DNA of 37,676 nt, from contig JAFXHJ010000004.1 of assembly GCA_017536445.1 (NCBI GenBank), positions 1 to 37,676 of the forward strand, written 5' to 3'. The notes beneath the pieces were generated by a model. The model did no database searches. It saw nothing but the letters and a program-made list of their open reading frames with translations, and had not been told where the DNA came from. The DNA is from Clostridia bacterium (GTDB lineage Bacteria; Bacillota; Clostridia; TANB77; CAG-465). Every line of letters begins with the position of its first letter. Positions within the stretch are counted from its first letter, which is position 1. Shown piece after piece: positions 31,705 to 37,676 of this stretch. The translations under genes and the position numbers were made by a program.

Positions 31705-32014
31705 AACTGATGCAAATGGTGGTCATTATGATAGGTCAACAGGAATATATCATTATCACAATGGTGGGTCTAACTATGAGAACGAGTTAATTGCAGAAGA
31801 TGATGATGACAGTAATAGCAACTCTAGTTTTTATGAATATCGAATAAACAAATTAAATAGTACCATAGAAACCAAACAAGAAACTATCGATGAGTTGAAT
31901 GCTGAAATAGAAGAACTTAATAAAAAGTTGGAAGATGACGAATTATGGACATTTATATATATTTTAGTCATCACAGGATTAAGCATATACATATATTATA
32001 TTAAAAAGAAATAG
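31661..32014 (+). CDS. YHYH-motif protein with C-terminal membrane anchor
   Basis: 117 aa. The segment AHSGRTDANGGHYDRSTG then YHYHNG matches the small YHYH family, whose members normally start with a full signal peptide. Here only a short hydrophobic start (MIILLSPISMAHSG) remains, so the N-terminus may be truncated. A coiled coil (about 62-92) and a C-terminal transmembrane helix (about 95-113) follow. Function of the family is unknown to me; the His-rich motif suggests metal binding. Confidence 0.65.
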   Translation: MIILLSPISMAHSGRTDANGGHYDRSTGIYHYHNGGSNYENELIAEDDDDSNSNSSFYEYRINKLNSTIETKQETIDELNAEIEELNKKLEDDELWTFIYILVITGLSIYIYYIKKK

Positions 32015-32019
32015 TAACA

Positions 32020-32047
32020 AAGCACTTACAAAATGTAGGTGCTTTTT
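32020..32047 (+). terminator. Intrinsic terminator after YHYH gene
   Basis: AAGCACTTACA (32020-32030) pairs with TGTAGGTGCTT (32034-32044) around AAA, followed by TTTAT. An 11-bp stem, strong. Confidence 0.85.
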
Positions 32048-32062
32048 ATGTTGGAGGAAAAA

Positions 32063-32803
32063 ATGATAGAAAGACCAAAAAGACCAATGAAAATACACAA
32101 TCAAGACAACAAGCAACCGCAAACAATAGAGCAGTTAATTAGAAGATATGACTTAGATAATACAAAAATCTACGACTTTTTAGATGAACTGATTATGGGG
32201 TTAACTAATATGAAAGGAAGCTTAGAAAGCGAAATACAAGAGGGAAAAAACAAAAACGAAGAAAACTTTACGAAGATTAATGAAGAAATATCCAACTTAA
32301 AAACCAAAACATATCCCATAGGCTCAGTGCACATCACAAATGTTAATAATAATCCTAGTGAAACATTGGGTGGTACTTGGGAATTGATAGATAAAGAATT
32401 TATCCCAAAAATGGGAGCAGTTGCAGTTACATTAAATGAAGCAAATTCTTGTACAGTTCATTGTTCTAGAGCTAATCACACTATATATATGAGAATACAG
32501 TTTGTTAACACAAACGAATTAAATGACACACAAACGACAATAGGTACACTTGATTTATCTGCTTTGGGAGTAACGGACTTGTCATACCAAAAATATGCGG
32601 TTGGTTATAGTGATGGAGGACAAGGCGTAATTATGGCATCTATTTTAAGTGATGGAGTATTAGTAGTATATGATGTTATAGGGAAATCTGAAACTACAAT
32701 ATCAGCTGGAAATAATTGCGCTGTTGATTTTGTTCATGTAGTTAGCACAGACAGTATGTTAGACGAAGCATGCAATAAATTTTATTGGAAAAGAATTGCT
32801 TAA
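32063..32803 (+). CDS. Tail fibre/collar-type protein
   Basis: 246 aa from ATG 32063 with GGAGG; the frame is open back to 32039 but that codon has no site. The helical N-half leads into YPIGSVHITNVNNNPSETLG-type sequence (about 93-112) followed by GGTWE, the signature of phage fibre and collar tips. The C-terminal beta domain may bind a receptor. Confidence 0.75.
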   Translation: MIERPKRPMKIHNQDNKQPQTIEQLIRRYDLDNTKIYDFLDELIMGLTNMKGSLESEIQEGKNKNEENFTKINEEISNLKTKTYPIGSVHITNVNNNPSETLGGTWELIDKEFIPKMGAVAVTLNEANSCTVHCSRANHTIYMRIQFVNTNELNDTQTTIGTLDLSALGVTDLSYQKYAVGYSDGGQGVIMASILSDGVLVVYDVIGKSETTISAGNNCAVDFVHVVSTDSMLDEACNKFYWKRIA

Positions 32804-32820
32804 AAAGAAAGGAGATAAAA

Positions 32821-33201
32821 ATGACTAATGAGCAACTAACTCAAACAGTTATAGATCTAGTAGCATATAAAGCAAAAGCAGAAGAAGAACACAAAACATA
32901 CGATGCTATATTAAATGAAATTCAGGCAGATGTAAAAGCTACCAAATCATTAGCGGAAGATGTGCACATAATGGCTATCAATATGCAGAATATGCAGAAA
33001 GCACAAGAGAGTATGCAAAAAGCGCAGGAAGAAACAAACAAAAAAGTTGACGCACTAAGCTCGAAAGAGTTTGTGGAGTATAAAGAAAATAAGAAACTAA
33101 TTAAACAAAATTTAATAAATAAAGTCAGTGGTGGACTGATAGGAGCGGTATTAACAGGCATAGCTTGGTTAGTATCGCTCTATTTTAAAGGAGGGAATTA
33201 G
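32821..33201 (+). CDS. XhlA-like holin-associated protein
   Basis: 126 aa from ATG 32821 with AAAGGAG. Long coiled coil including repeats of MQKAQE (about 60-75), then one C-terminal transmembrane segment (about 103-122, VSGGLIGAVLTGIAWLVSLY). This layout matches XhlA/haemolysin-type proteins that act with a holin in host lysis. Confidence 0.7.
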   Translation: MTNEQLTQTVIDLVAYKAKAEEEHKTYDAILNEIQADVKATKSLAEDVHIMAINMQNMQKAQESMQKAQEETNKKVDALSSKEFVEYKENKKLIKQNLINKVSGGLIGAVLTGIAWLVSLYFKGGN

Positions 33202-33202
33202 A

Positions 33203-33439
33203 ATGAAACAAGCATGGAGTGATTTAAAAAGTTTTATAACAGTATCAATGATAGTTCTACTATTTGTCATTGTCATTGCCAATCTAATGGGATTAAAAAT
33301 AGAAGAAAATTTACTTATATTAATAACCAATCTAATTACTGCAGTATTTACTTACTATTTTACAAGAAAAAAAGAAGAAACAATAAGTATAAACAGCAAT
33401 GAAAGTGAGGTAAACGATGACCAAAACAAAAATAATTGA
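33203..33439 (+). CDS. Holin (two transmembrane helices)
   Basis: 78 aa, AAAGGAGGG site. Two hydrophobic helices (about 11-31 and 37-56) and a polar charged C-terminus, the class II holin layout. It should form the membrane lesion that frees the endolysin. It lies just after the XhlA-like gene and overlaps the next gene by 23 bases. Confidence 0.75.
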   Translation: MKQAWSDLKSFITVSMIVLLFVIVIANLMGLKIEENLLILITNLITAVFTYYFTRKKEETISINSNESEVNDDQNKNN

Positions 33440-33791
33440 TTATGAATTTAAAAGAGGAGATACAGCATTTTTAGAAAAATTCAGACCAAATGATTTAAAT
33501 GGGATTCCGCTAACACTTTCAGCAGATGACAACATTTACTTTACAATGAAGCAAGAAGCAGACGGACAAGCAATATTGAAAAAGAAAATTAACAATGGAA
33601 TTACATATGAAGAAGATGGATATTTTCATATAACTTTAGAACCACAAGACACAGCCAATTTATCTGCCGAAACATACAAATATGATATAGAACTTGTGTT
33701 GCAAAGTTTTGAACCTACATATGTAAAGACATTAATTGAAGGAGAAATAACTCTATTGCAAGATATTACAAAGGAAGGTGATAGGGTATGA
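33417..33791 (+). CDS. Baseplate upper-protein-like (BppU-N) fibre adaptor
   Basis: 124 aa. Strand pattern with YEFKRGDTAFLEKFRPND, YFTMKQEADG and KYDIELVLQSFE matches the N-terminal domain of Firmicute baseplate upper proteins, which anchor adhesins. It overlaps the next large adhesin gene, so it probably serves as its attachment partner. Confidence 0.65.
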   Translation: MTKTKIIDYEFKRGDTAFLEKFRPNDLNGIPLTLSADDNIYFTMKQEADGQAILKKKINNGITYEEDGYFHITLEPQDTANLSAETYKYDIELVLQSFEPTYVKTLIEGEITLLQDITKEGDRV

Positions 33792-35608
33792 GTAATAAAA
33801 TAGTAGGTTCAGTAGAGACTAAAATAGATGTAATTAATATATATCCTGAATTAGAAGATGTAGTAATAACACCAACGAAAAAAGAACAAAATTTATTATC
33901 AAATAAATATGGATATAAGAACATAAAAGTAAAAGAAATACAAGGAGAAAATATAACTATTACTCCTTCAACAAAAGAACAAGTTTTTGAAGGAATATAT
34001 GACAAAGTAAAAGTAGCACCAATAGATTCAGAAGAAATAAATATAACACCATCTCAACAAACGCAAACCTATGAAGGTATGTATAAGAAAATAAATGTTG
34101 CTGCAATAGAGGGAGAAAACCTAATAGTAACTCCTACAACGAAAGAACAGGTATTAGAAGGGGTATATACCAACGTAAGTATAAACCCAATAGAAGGCGA
34201 AACATTAGAAGTAGCACCAACAACAGAGGCACAAAAGTTTGAAGGAGTATACACTAACGTAAATGTAGACCCAATAACAGGTGAAACCTTAAATGTAACA
34301 CCAACTAGTGAAAAACAAAATTACAAAGGTGTATATACTGATGTAAATGTAGATGAAATAACAGGCGAACAATTAAATGTAACACCAACTACTAATTCAC
34401 AATTACACGAAGGTGTTTATACGACAGTATATGTAGAACCAATAGAACCACAAGAATTAGTTGTAACACCATCAAATGAGGCACAAACTCAAGAAGGTGT
34501 TTTCACAAGTGTAACAATAGCAGGAGATGAAAATTTAGTATCTGAAAATATTAAAAGTGGAACATCTATATTTGGAGTAGAAGGAAACTTTGAAGGTAGT
34601 AGCGACTATAACATTTCAGCTACCAACATGACTTCAACTTTTTCTTGGACTACTTGGATAACAAAAATTGGTTCATTAAATTTTAAAAATCTTACAAGTC
34701 TTAGTAATACTTTTAAAGGAATGTACAATCTAAGAGAAATAACAGGAGATTTAAATACTATAAAAGCAACAAATGCAAACAGCATGTTCAATGGTTGTAC
34801 TTCATTAATAGCAGTTCCTACAATGGATTTATCAAAAGTACAAAGTGCATACCAAATGTTTTATAATTGTAGTAAATTAGTAGAAATACCAGAATATAAT
34901 ATGCCTGCTTGTACAAATATGCAAGAAATGTTTTACAATTGTAGTGCTTTGAAAAAGGCTGTAATAAAAAACACTTCAAAAGTTACAACTATGCGTTCAT
35001 TGTTTGAAAAATGTAATGCACTAGAAGAAGTAGAATTAGATATGACTTCTTGTACTGATGTAGCTAATATGTTTGCTAATAGTTATGGTACTGCACGCAA
35101 CATAGACATAACCTTACATAATACATCAGGATTAACAAGTGTAAATGCCATGTTTTATTATAATTCGTGGATACAAAACGGACCAGAAATGGACACTTCA
35201 AATGTTACTAACATGAATGCGTTTTATTTGGGTGCTGGTAATGTTAGCACTGTTCCTGCGTATAATGCAGGCAAAGTAACAAATATTTCAAACGCGTTTG
35301 TACAGGCATACGATATAGAAGATTTTGGAGGACTTATAGATTTAGGAAAAGCATATACAGCGACAACAGCAAACAATTCTTCATATACATTAAATTTAAG
35401 TGATTGTACTAAATTAACACACGATAGCTTAATGAATGTAATAAATAATCTATACGACTTAAATTTAACATACGATGTGGCAAACGGCGGAACATTATAT
35501 AGACAAAGTGTGATATTAGGGGCAACAAATCTAGCCAAACTACAAGCAACAGAAGAGGGGCTACAAGCATTAGCAGACGCAGACGCTAAAGGCTGGGACG
35601 TAAGCTAG
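33788..35608 (+). CDS. BspA-like LRR adhesin / receptor-binding protein
   Basis: 606 aa. Residues about 58-250 hold six full 28-residue repeats plus a partial seventh, each with a TPTT...Q..EGVYT.V core, probably a beta shaft. Residues about 300-540 hold BspA-type leucine-rich repeats rich in MF.NC..L and TSKVT elements (for example AYQMFYNCSKLVEIP). BspA repeats are typical of surface adhesins of gut bacteria and eukaryotic microbes, so this is the leading receptor-binding candidate. Confidence 0.8.
   Translation: MSNKIVGSVETKIDVINIYPELEDVVITPTKKEQNLLSNKYGYKNIKVKEIQGENITITPSTKEQVFEGIYDKVKVAPIDSEEINITPSQQTQTYEGMYKKINVAAIEGENLIVTPTTKEQVLEGVYTNVSINPIEGETLEVAPTTEAQKFEGVYTNVNVDPITGETLNVTPTSEKQNYKGVYTDVNVDEITGEQLNVTPTTNSQLHEGVYTTVYVEPIEPQELVVTPSNEAQTQEGVFTSVTIAGDENLVSENIKSGTSIFGVEGNFEGSSDYNISATNMTSTFSWTTWITKIGSLNFKNLTSLSNTFKGMYNLREITGDLNTIKATNANSMFNGCTSLIAVPTMDLSKVQSAYQMFYNCSKLVEIPEYNMPACTNMQEMFYNCSALKKAVIKNTSKVTTMRSLFEKCNALEEVELDMTSCTDVANMFANSYGTARNIDITLHNTSGLTSVNAMFYYNSWIQNGPEMDTSNVTNMNAFYLGAGNVSTVPAYNAGKVTNISNAFVQAYDIEDFGGLIDLGKAYTATTANNSSYTLNLSDCTKLTHDSLMNVINNLYDLNLTYDVANGGTLYRQSVILGATNLAKLQATEEGLQALADADAKGWDVS
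33959..34547 (+). repeat. 84-bp coding repeats in the LRR adhesin
   Basis: Codon-aligned repeats of exactly 84 bases start at 33959, 34043, 34127, 34211, 34295 and 34379, with a partial copy at 34463. They encode the 28-aa shaft unit. Copy number may vary between relatives and would change shaft length. Confidence 0.85.
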
Positions 35609-35630
35609 GAAAGAAAGTGAGGAAACTAAG

Positions 35631-35708
35631 ATGAATGATAAAGAATTAGAAGTAATGCAAGAAATTGTAGACGAAAATTTTGAAGAAAGATTCGAGGAAG
35701 AGGTGTAG
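35631..35708 (+). CDS. 25-aa acidic microprotein before endolysin
   Basis: GAGG about eight bases upstream, product MNDKELEVMQEIVDENFEER and a short Glu-rich end. Short and strongly acidic; a leader peptide or a minor lysis regulator are both possible. Low confidence as a functional gene. Confidence 0.35.
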   Translation: MNDKELEVMQEIVDENFEERFEEEV

Positions 35709-35711
35709 AAT

Positions 35712-36548
35712 ATGGGATGTAGAGTATTTAAAAATAATGCCTGTAAGATAACTTTCAAATATAAAGGAAACGACCATACAGGGATAGATCTAGTAGGACC
35801 TAATTCTACATTTGATTACATTGTAGCACATAGTGCCGGAACCGTGGTAGCTGTAGTAAGTAATTGCAATAAAAATACAAGCAAAACGGGAGAGAGAATC
35901 TACGGAAACTATGTAAAACTTAAACATGATAATGGAATGTATACACTATACGCTCATATGAAATATGGAAGTATAAAAGTTAAAAAAGGCGACAAAGTAT
36001 TAAAAGGACAAGTACTAGGATATATGGGAAATACAGGATACTCATTTGGAGCACACGTACATTTTGAAGTAAGAAACGAAAAGGATAAGTACATAGACCC
36101 AACGAAATATGTAGATGCAGATTTACCTAAAGAAGAAACAAGTACTAGTTCATCAGCCTTAACTCACAAAGTAGGAGAAAAAGTAACAATAAATGGAGTA
36201 TATACAAGCTCAACTTCTACAATGAGATTAACTCCTGCAGTGAATACAGGTAAAATCACCAAAATAGTTGAGGGTGCTAGAAATCCATATTTATTAAACG
36301 ACGGTGGACTTGGTTGGGTAAATGATGATTGTATAGTATCTGCAGCAAAGAAAACAACAAACAATTCTATTAAAGTAGGAGATAAAGTAAAAGTAAAAAA
36401 AGGAGCAAAGAGTTATAAAGGAACTTCTCTTGCATCGTTTGTTTATAATACTACATATGAAGTTATGGAATTAAAAGGGGATAGAGCAGTAATTGGAAAA
36501 AATGGAGCCGTAACAACGGACATACATATAGATAATTTATATAAATAA
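35712..36548 (+). CDS. M23-family peptidase endolysin
   Basis: 278 aa. LytM/M23 zinc metallopeptidase (about 10-135) with H22-x3-D26 in HTGIDLVG, H82 in YAHM and H115-x-H117 in GAHVHFEV. Two C-terminal SH3-like modules (about 150-210 and 218-278) should bind cell wall. No signal peptide, so release depends on the holin. It is the last gene before the main late terminator. It likely cuts peptide cross-links in peptidoglycan. Confidence 0.9.
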   Translation: MGCRVFKNNACKITFKYKGNDHTGIDLVGPNSTFDYIVAHSAGTVVAVVSNCNKNTSKTGERIYGNYVKLKHDNGMYTLYAHMKYGSIKVKKGDKVLKGQVLGYMGNTGYSFGAHVHFEVRNEKDKYIDPTKYVDADLPKEETSTSSSALTHKVGEKVTINGVYTSSTSTMRLTPAVNTGKITKIVEGARNPYLLNDGGLGWVNDDCIVSAAKKTTNNSIKVGDKVKVKKGAKSYKGTSLASFVYNTTYEVMELKGDRAVIGKNGAVTTDIHIDNLYK

Positions 36549-36555
36549 GATTATA

Positions 36556-36594
36556 GGGGTAGGTTAGAGTAATTTCTAGTCTACCTCTTTTTTT
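36556..36594 (+). terminator. Strong terminator at the end of the late region
   Basis: A stem of up to 13 bp: GGTAGGTTAGA (36558-36568) pairs with TCTAGTCTACC (36575-36585) around GTAATT, extended outward, then TCTTTTTTT. Ends the late transcription unit. Confidence 0.9.
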
Positions 36595-36614
36595 GTGCCC
36601 AAATGCAGCAAAAT

Positions 36615-36638
36615 CAAGGCATATAACTTGTTGCCTTG
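36615..36638. repeat. CAAGGCA inverted repeat in the 36595-36770 gap
   Basis: CAAGGCA (36615-36621) and TGCCTTG (36632-36638) pair across a 10-base loop. The rest of this 176-bp interval contains the TTCGACA repeats and the promoter of the next gene; I see no coding sequence. Confidence 0.5.
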
Positions 36639-36707
36639 AAAATAAAAAAGCCTTAAAATCGATTTTCATGCGTCGTTTTTTGGCTATTTTTCAATAAAAT
36701 TTTATCG

Positions 36708-36751
36708 TTCGACAAGTTTCGACATAAGGATAACATAAAGTGTGCTATAAT
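36708..36751 (+). promoter_or_regulatory. Promoter for the 57-aa gene, with TTCGACA direct repeats
   Basis: TTCGACA occurs at 36708-36714 and 36718-36724. An extended -10 TGCTATAAT lies at 36743-36751 with no good -35 at 17 bp. The repeats, one helical turn apart, may bind an activator or repressor. Confidence 0.55.
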
Positions 36752-36770
36752 AATTTTAGAGGTGATGTAT

Positions 36771-36944
36771 ATGAAAAAAGCATATGAAAAATCTCTACAA
36801 ATGATAAAAGAATTAAATATTAAAAGCGAAAAAGAGTATAACAAAATTATGAAAGACTACCTAATACTATCTGCAGAGAGTCTAAAGTATATAAGTAGGA
36901 CCAGAAGATTCAGAAAAATAATTAAACTAGCAAAAGGGGCATAG
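36771..36944 (+). CDS. Hypothetical basic protein (57 aa)
   Basis: ATG 36771 lies six bases after GAGGTG; the upstream GTG at 36762 is within that site. Helical, Lys-rich product with an Arg/Lys C-terminus (SRTRRFRKIIKLAKGA), possibly nucleic-acid-binding. It has its own promoter and a terminator overlapping its stop, so it is an independent one-gene unit, perhaps expressed in the lysogen. No family is recognised. Confidence 0.65.
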   Translation: MKKAYEKSLQMIKELNIKSEKEYNKIMKDYLILSAESLKYISRTRRFRKIIKLAKGA

Positions 36945-36956
36945 AGCCTCTTTTTA
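36932..36956 (+). terminator. Terminator overlapping the 57-aa gene stop
   Basis: AGGGGC (36935-36940) pairs with GCCTCT (36946-36951) with one G-T pair around ATAGA, followed by TTTTT; flanking A and T residues extend the stem. Confidence 0.8.
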
Positions 36957-36983
36957 TATTTTATAAAAGAAAATATTGTTTTT

Positions 36984-36995
36984 CCACCATAGTGG
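36984..36995. promoter_or_regulatory. Operator CCACCATAGTGG upstream of the broken XRE gene
   Basis: Within TTCCACCATAGTGGACA, which differs by one base from the site at 37300. The placement upstream of the XRE gene, with a copy upstream of the next gene, suggests an autoregulated two-operator cassette. Confidence 0.65.
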
Positions 36996-37049
36996 ACAGA
37001 AAGTATGTTATAAGGAAAAAGGTGCATACTAAAAACAAAGGTGGAATAT

Positions 37050-37251
37050 ATGAAAATAGAAATATTGTTATATGATATAAGAACAAAAAGGCGGATTGAG
37101 TTTAAGACAACTTGCTCAAATGACAGGCATTTCAAAAACTCATCTTAATTATATAGAAAAAAATGAGAGAGAGCCATCTTTTCCTATGGCAATAAGGATT
37201 GCCTATGCGCTTAATATAAAATTAGAAGATTTATATAGAATAGTACCATAA
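37050..37251 (+). pseudogene. XRE-family regulator with a +1 frameshift
   Basis: From ATG 37050 (site AAAGGTGG) the frame gives MKIEILLYDIRTKR and then runs out of homology and stops early (TAA after 32 codons). One base over, from 37090, the sequence reads G-G-L-S-L-R-Q-L-A-Q-M-T-G-I-S-K-T-H-L and continues as a normal XRE helix-turn-helix to TAA at 37249. The join is a run of five A (37085-37089); four A would restore a 66-67-aa repressor. This may be a true inactivating indel, a population variant, an assembly error or recoding at the A-run. Operators on both sides suggest it was recently functional. Confidence 0.7.
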
Positions 37252-37269
37252 AAGTACTATTCTTTTTTT
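37237..37269 (+). terminator. Terminator after the XRE gene
   Basis: AGAATAGTAC (37237-37246) pairs with GTACTATTCT (37254-37263) around CATAAAA, then six further T. The stop codon lies in the loop. Confidence 0.9.
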
Positions 37270-37299
37270 GCATATAAAAGAATACATTTTATAAAACTT

Positions 37300-37311
37300 C
37301 CACCATGGTGG
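37300..37311. promoter_or_regulatory. Operator CCACCATGGTGG upstream of the 50-aa gene
   Basis: A perfect 12-bp palindrome inside TTCCACCATGGTGGACA, matching the 36984 site at 16 of 17 positions. It lies about 50 bp before the gene at 37364. Confidence 0.7.
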
Positions 37312-37363
37312 ACACGAATAATTATATCCTCCAATCAGAATATAAAACGTAGGAGGAAATGAA

Positions 37364-37516
37364 ATGAAAGATGTAGTATTAGATGAAAAAGAATATCAAA
37401 GACTAAAAAAAGAGATGAACAAAGCTAATGATTATTATAATATAGGAGAGATAAATTTAATGCAATTTTTAATGCAACGCGAAAGAAAAGTTATAAAAAA
37501 CGAAGTGAAGTTATAA
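37364..37516 (+). CDS. Hypothetical protein next to attP (50 aa)
   Basis: ATG 37364 with AGGAGG at 37351. Charged helical protein starting MKDVVLDEKEYQRLKKEMNK and ending in a basic tail. It is controlled by the CCACCATGGTGG operator and lies beside the attachment site; its coding sequence contains the TTAATGCAA arm-site pair. A role as recombination directionality factor is possible from position only. No motif supports it. Confidence 0.55.
   Translation: MKDVVLDEKEYQRLKKEMNKANDYYNIGEINLMQFLMQRERKVIKNEVKL
37457..37477 (+). repeat. Tandem TTAATGCAA sites, candidate integrase arm sites (left arm)
   Basis: TTAATGCAA at 37457-37465 and 37469-37477, 12 bp apart, about 150 bp before the attP core on the circle. 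Matches the pair at 186-205 on the other side. Confidence 0.5.
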
Positions 37517-37604
37517 AAAGCACACAAAAAACGAGGTGCTAAAAATGGCTTAAAATAGCACCTTGTAAGAAAATATAAAAAACGAAGTGAAGATATAAAA
37601 AACG
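37491..37604 (+). repeat. AT-rich direct repeat beside attP
   Basis: TATAAAAAACGAAGTGAAG occurs at 37492-37510 and 37574-37592, each followed by an A/T base and TATAAAAA. Between them lies a hairpin (AGGTGCTA 37534-37541 with TAGCACCT 37556-37563). These may be core-flanking sites bound by integrase, an excisionase or a host bending protein. Confidence 0.55.
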
Positions 37605-37676
37605 CTAAAAAAGCCTTGGTTGCTCTTAGGAACCAGTGTCAACGACGTGGGGGTTCAAGTCCCTTCATCCGCACCA
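37536..37676. repeat. Right copy of exact 141-bp terminal repeat
   Basis: Identical to 1-141. Ends exactly at the CCA of the tRNA-Leu fragment. The true circular genome should count this sequence once. Confidence 0.85.

Larger units (their letters stand above)
1..37676. mobile_element. Complete circular genome of a temperate podovirus-type phage
   Basis: The window holds one full phage gene complement: integrase, CI/Cro switch, replication genes, late activator, terminase, P22-like head and tail hub, fibres, ejection-protein candidates, holin and endolysin. The two ends share an exact 141-base repeat, so the true unit is about 37,535 bp and the molecule is circular or was assembled from circular or concatemeric DNA. 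No host gene is seen outside the tRNA-derived att segment. Absence of tape-measure, tail-tube, sheath and major tail protein genes, with a gp10-like hub directly after the connector, indicates a short tail. Confidence 0.9.

Noticed and set aside
33959-34547. Tandem repeats as a CRISPR array or diversity-generating element
   Set aside because: The repeats are codon-aligned protein repeats with no spacers, and no cas gene or reverse transcriptase is present in the window.
37085-37089. Canonical programmed -1 frameshift in the XRE gene
   Set aside because: The needed shift is +1 and the site is not an X-XXY-YYZ heptamer; no downstream pseudoknot is evident. An indel is more likely.
1-37676. The 141-bp terminal repeats as attL and attR of an integrated prophage
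   Set aside because: The duplicated segment includes phage-type DNA upstream of the tRNA core, and no host DNA is present outside either copy. A circular contig explains it more simply.

Overview
This window looks like the complete genome of a temperate, short-tailed (podovirus-type) phage of a low-GC Gram-positive bacterium, probably an uncultured gut Firmicute of the Clostridia or Bacilli. The evidence is AT-rich DNA, strong AGGAGG-type ribosome binding sites, some GTG/TTG starts and UGA used as a stop. The first 141 bases recur exactly as the last 141 (1-141 = 37536-37676), so the molecule was assembled as a circle of about 37,535 bp. That overlap contains the 3' half of a host tRNA-Leu(UAG) gene ending in CCA, the expected attP core, next to an integrase gene.

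Layout. (1) attP and the leftward lysogeny module, 1-2543: tyrosine integrase, a small membrane protein and a LexA/CI-type repressor. (2) Switch region, 2544-2955: two near-consensus divergent promoters with GAAC-N5-GTTC operators, then a Cro-like gene. (3) Rightward early operon, about 2956-13959: around 35 tightly packed, often overlapping small genes. Recognisable roles are an excisionase-like protein, an SSB-like protein, a DnaD-domain replication protein, a G39P-like zinc protein, two HNH proteins and, last, an ArpU/RinA-type late activator. Many of the rest are tiny Cys-rich proteins. (4) A 720-bp non-coding interval, 13960-14679: many GNRA-capped and perfectly paired hairpins surround a complete tRNA-Pro(UGG). 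This is the best candidate for an unusual biological system here, a large ornate phage RNA of the GOLLD/ROOL kind or a new class.

(5) Late region, 14680-36594: small and large terminase, P22-like portal, zinc-ribbon peptide, scaffold, coat, gp4-like connector and gp10-like tail hub. Tail-fibre proteins, a repeat-bearing candidate ejection protein and a 1792-aa candidate ejection protein follow. Then come a YHYH protein, more fibre proteins with an XhlA/holin pair lodged among them, a BspA-like leucine-rich-repeat adhesin and an M23 peptidase endolysin. No tape-measure, tail-tube or sheath gene is seen. (6) Right end, 36595-37535: a second small regulatory cassette with a frameshifted XRE repressor gene and two near-identical palindromic operators, next to attP.

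How it works together (inference): CI holds both central promoters off in the lysogen while the leftward operon makes CI and a membrane protein. After induction the early operon replicates DNA with host polymerase and helicase. ArpU then switches on the ncRNA/tRNA and late genes, and strong terminators divide the late region into expression blocks.
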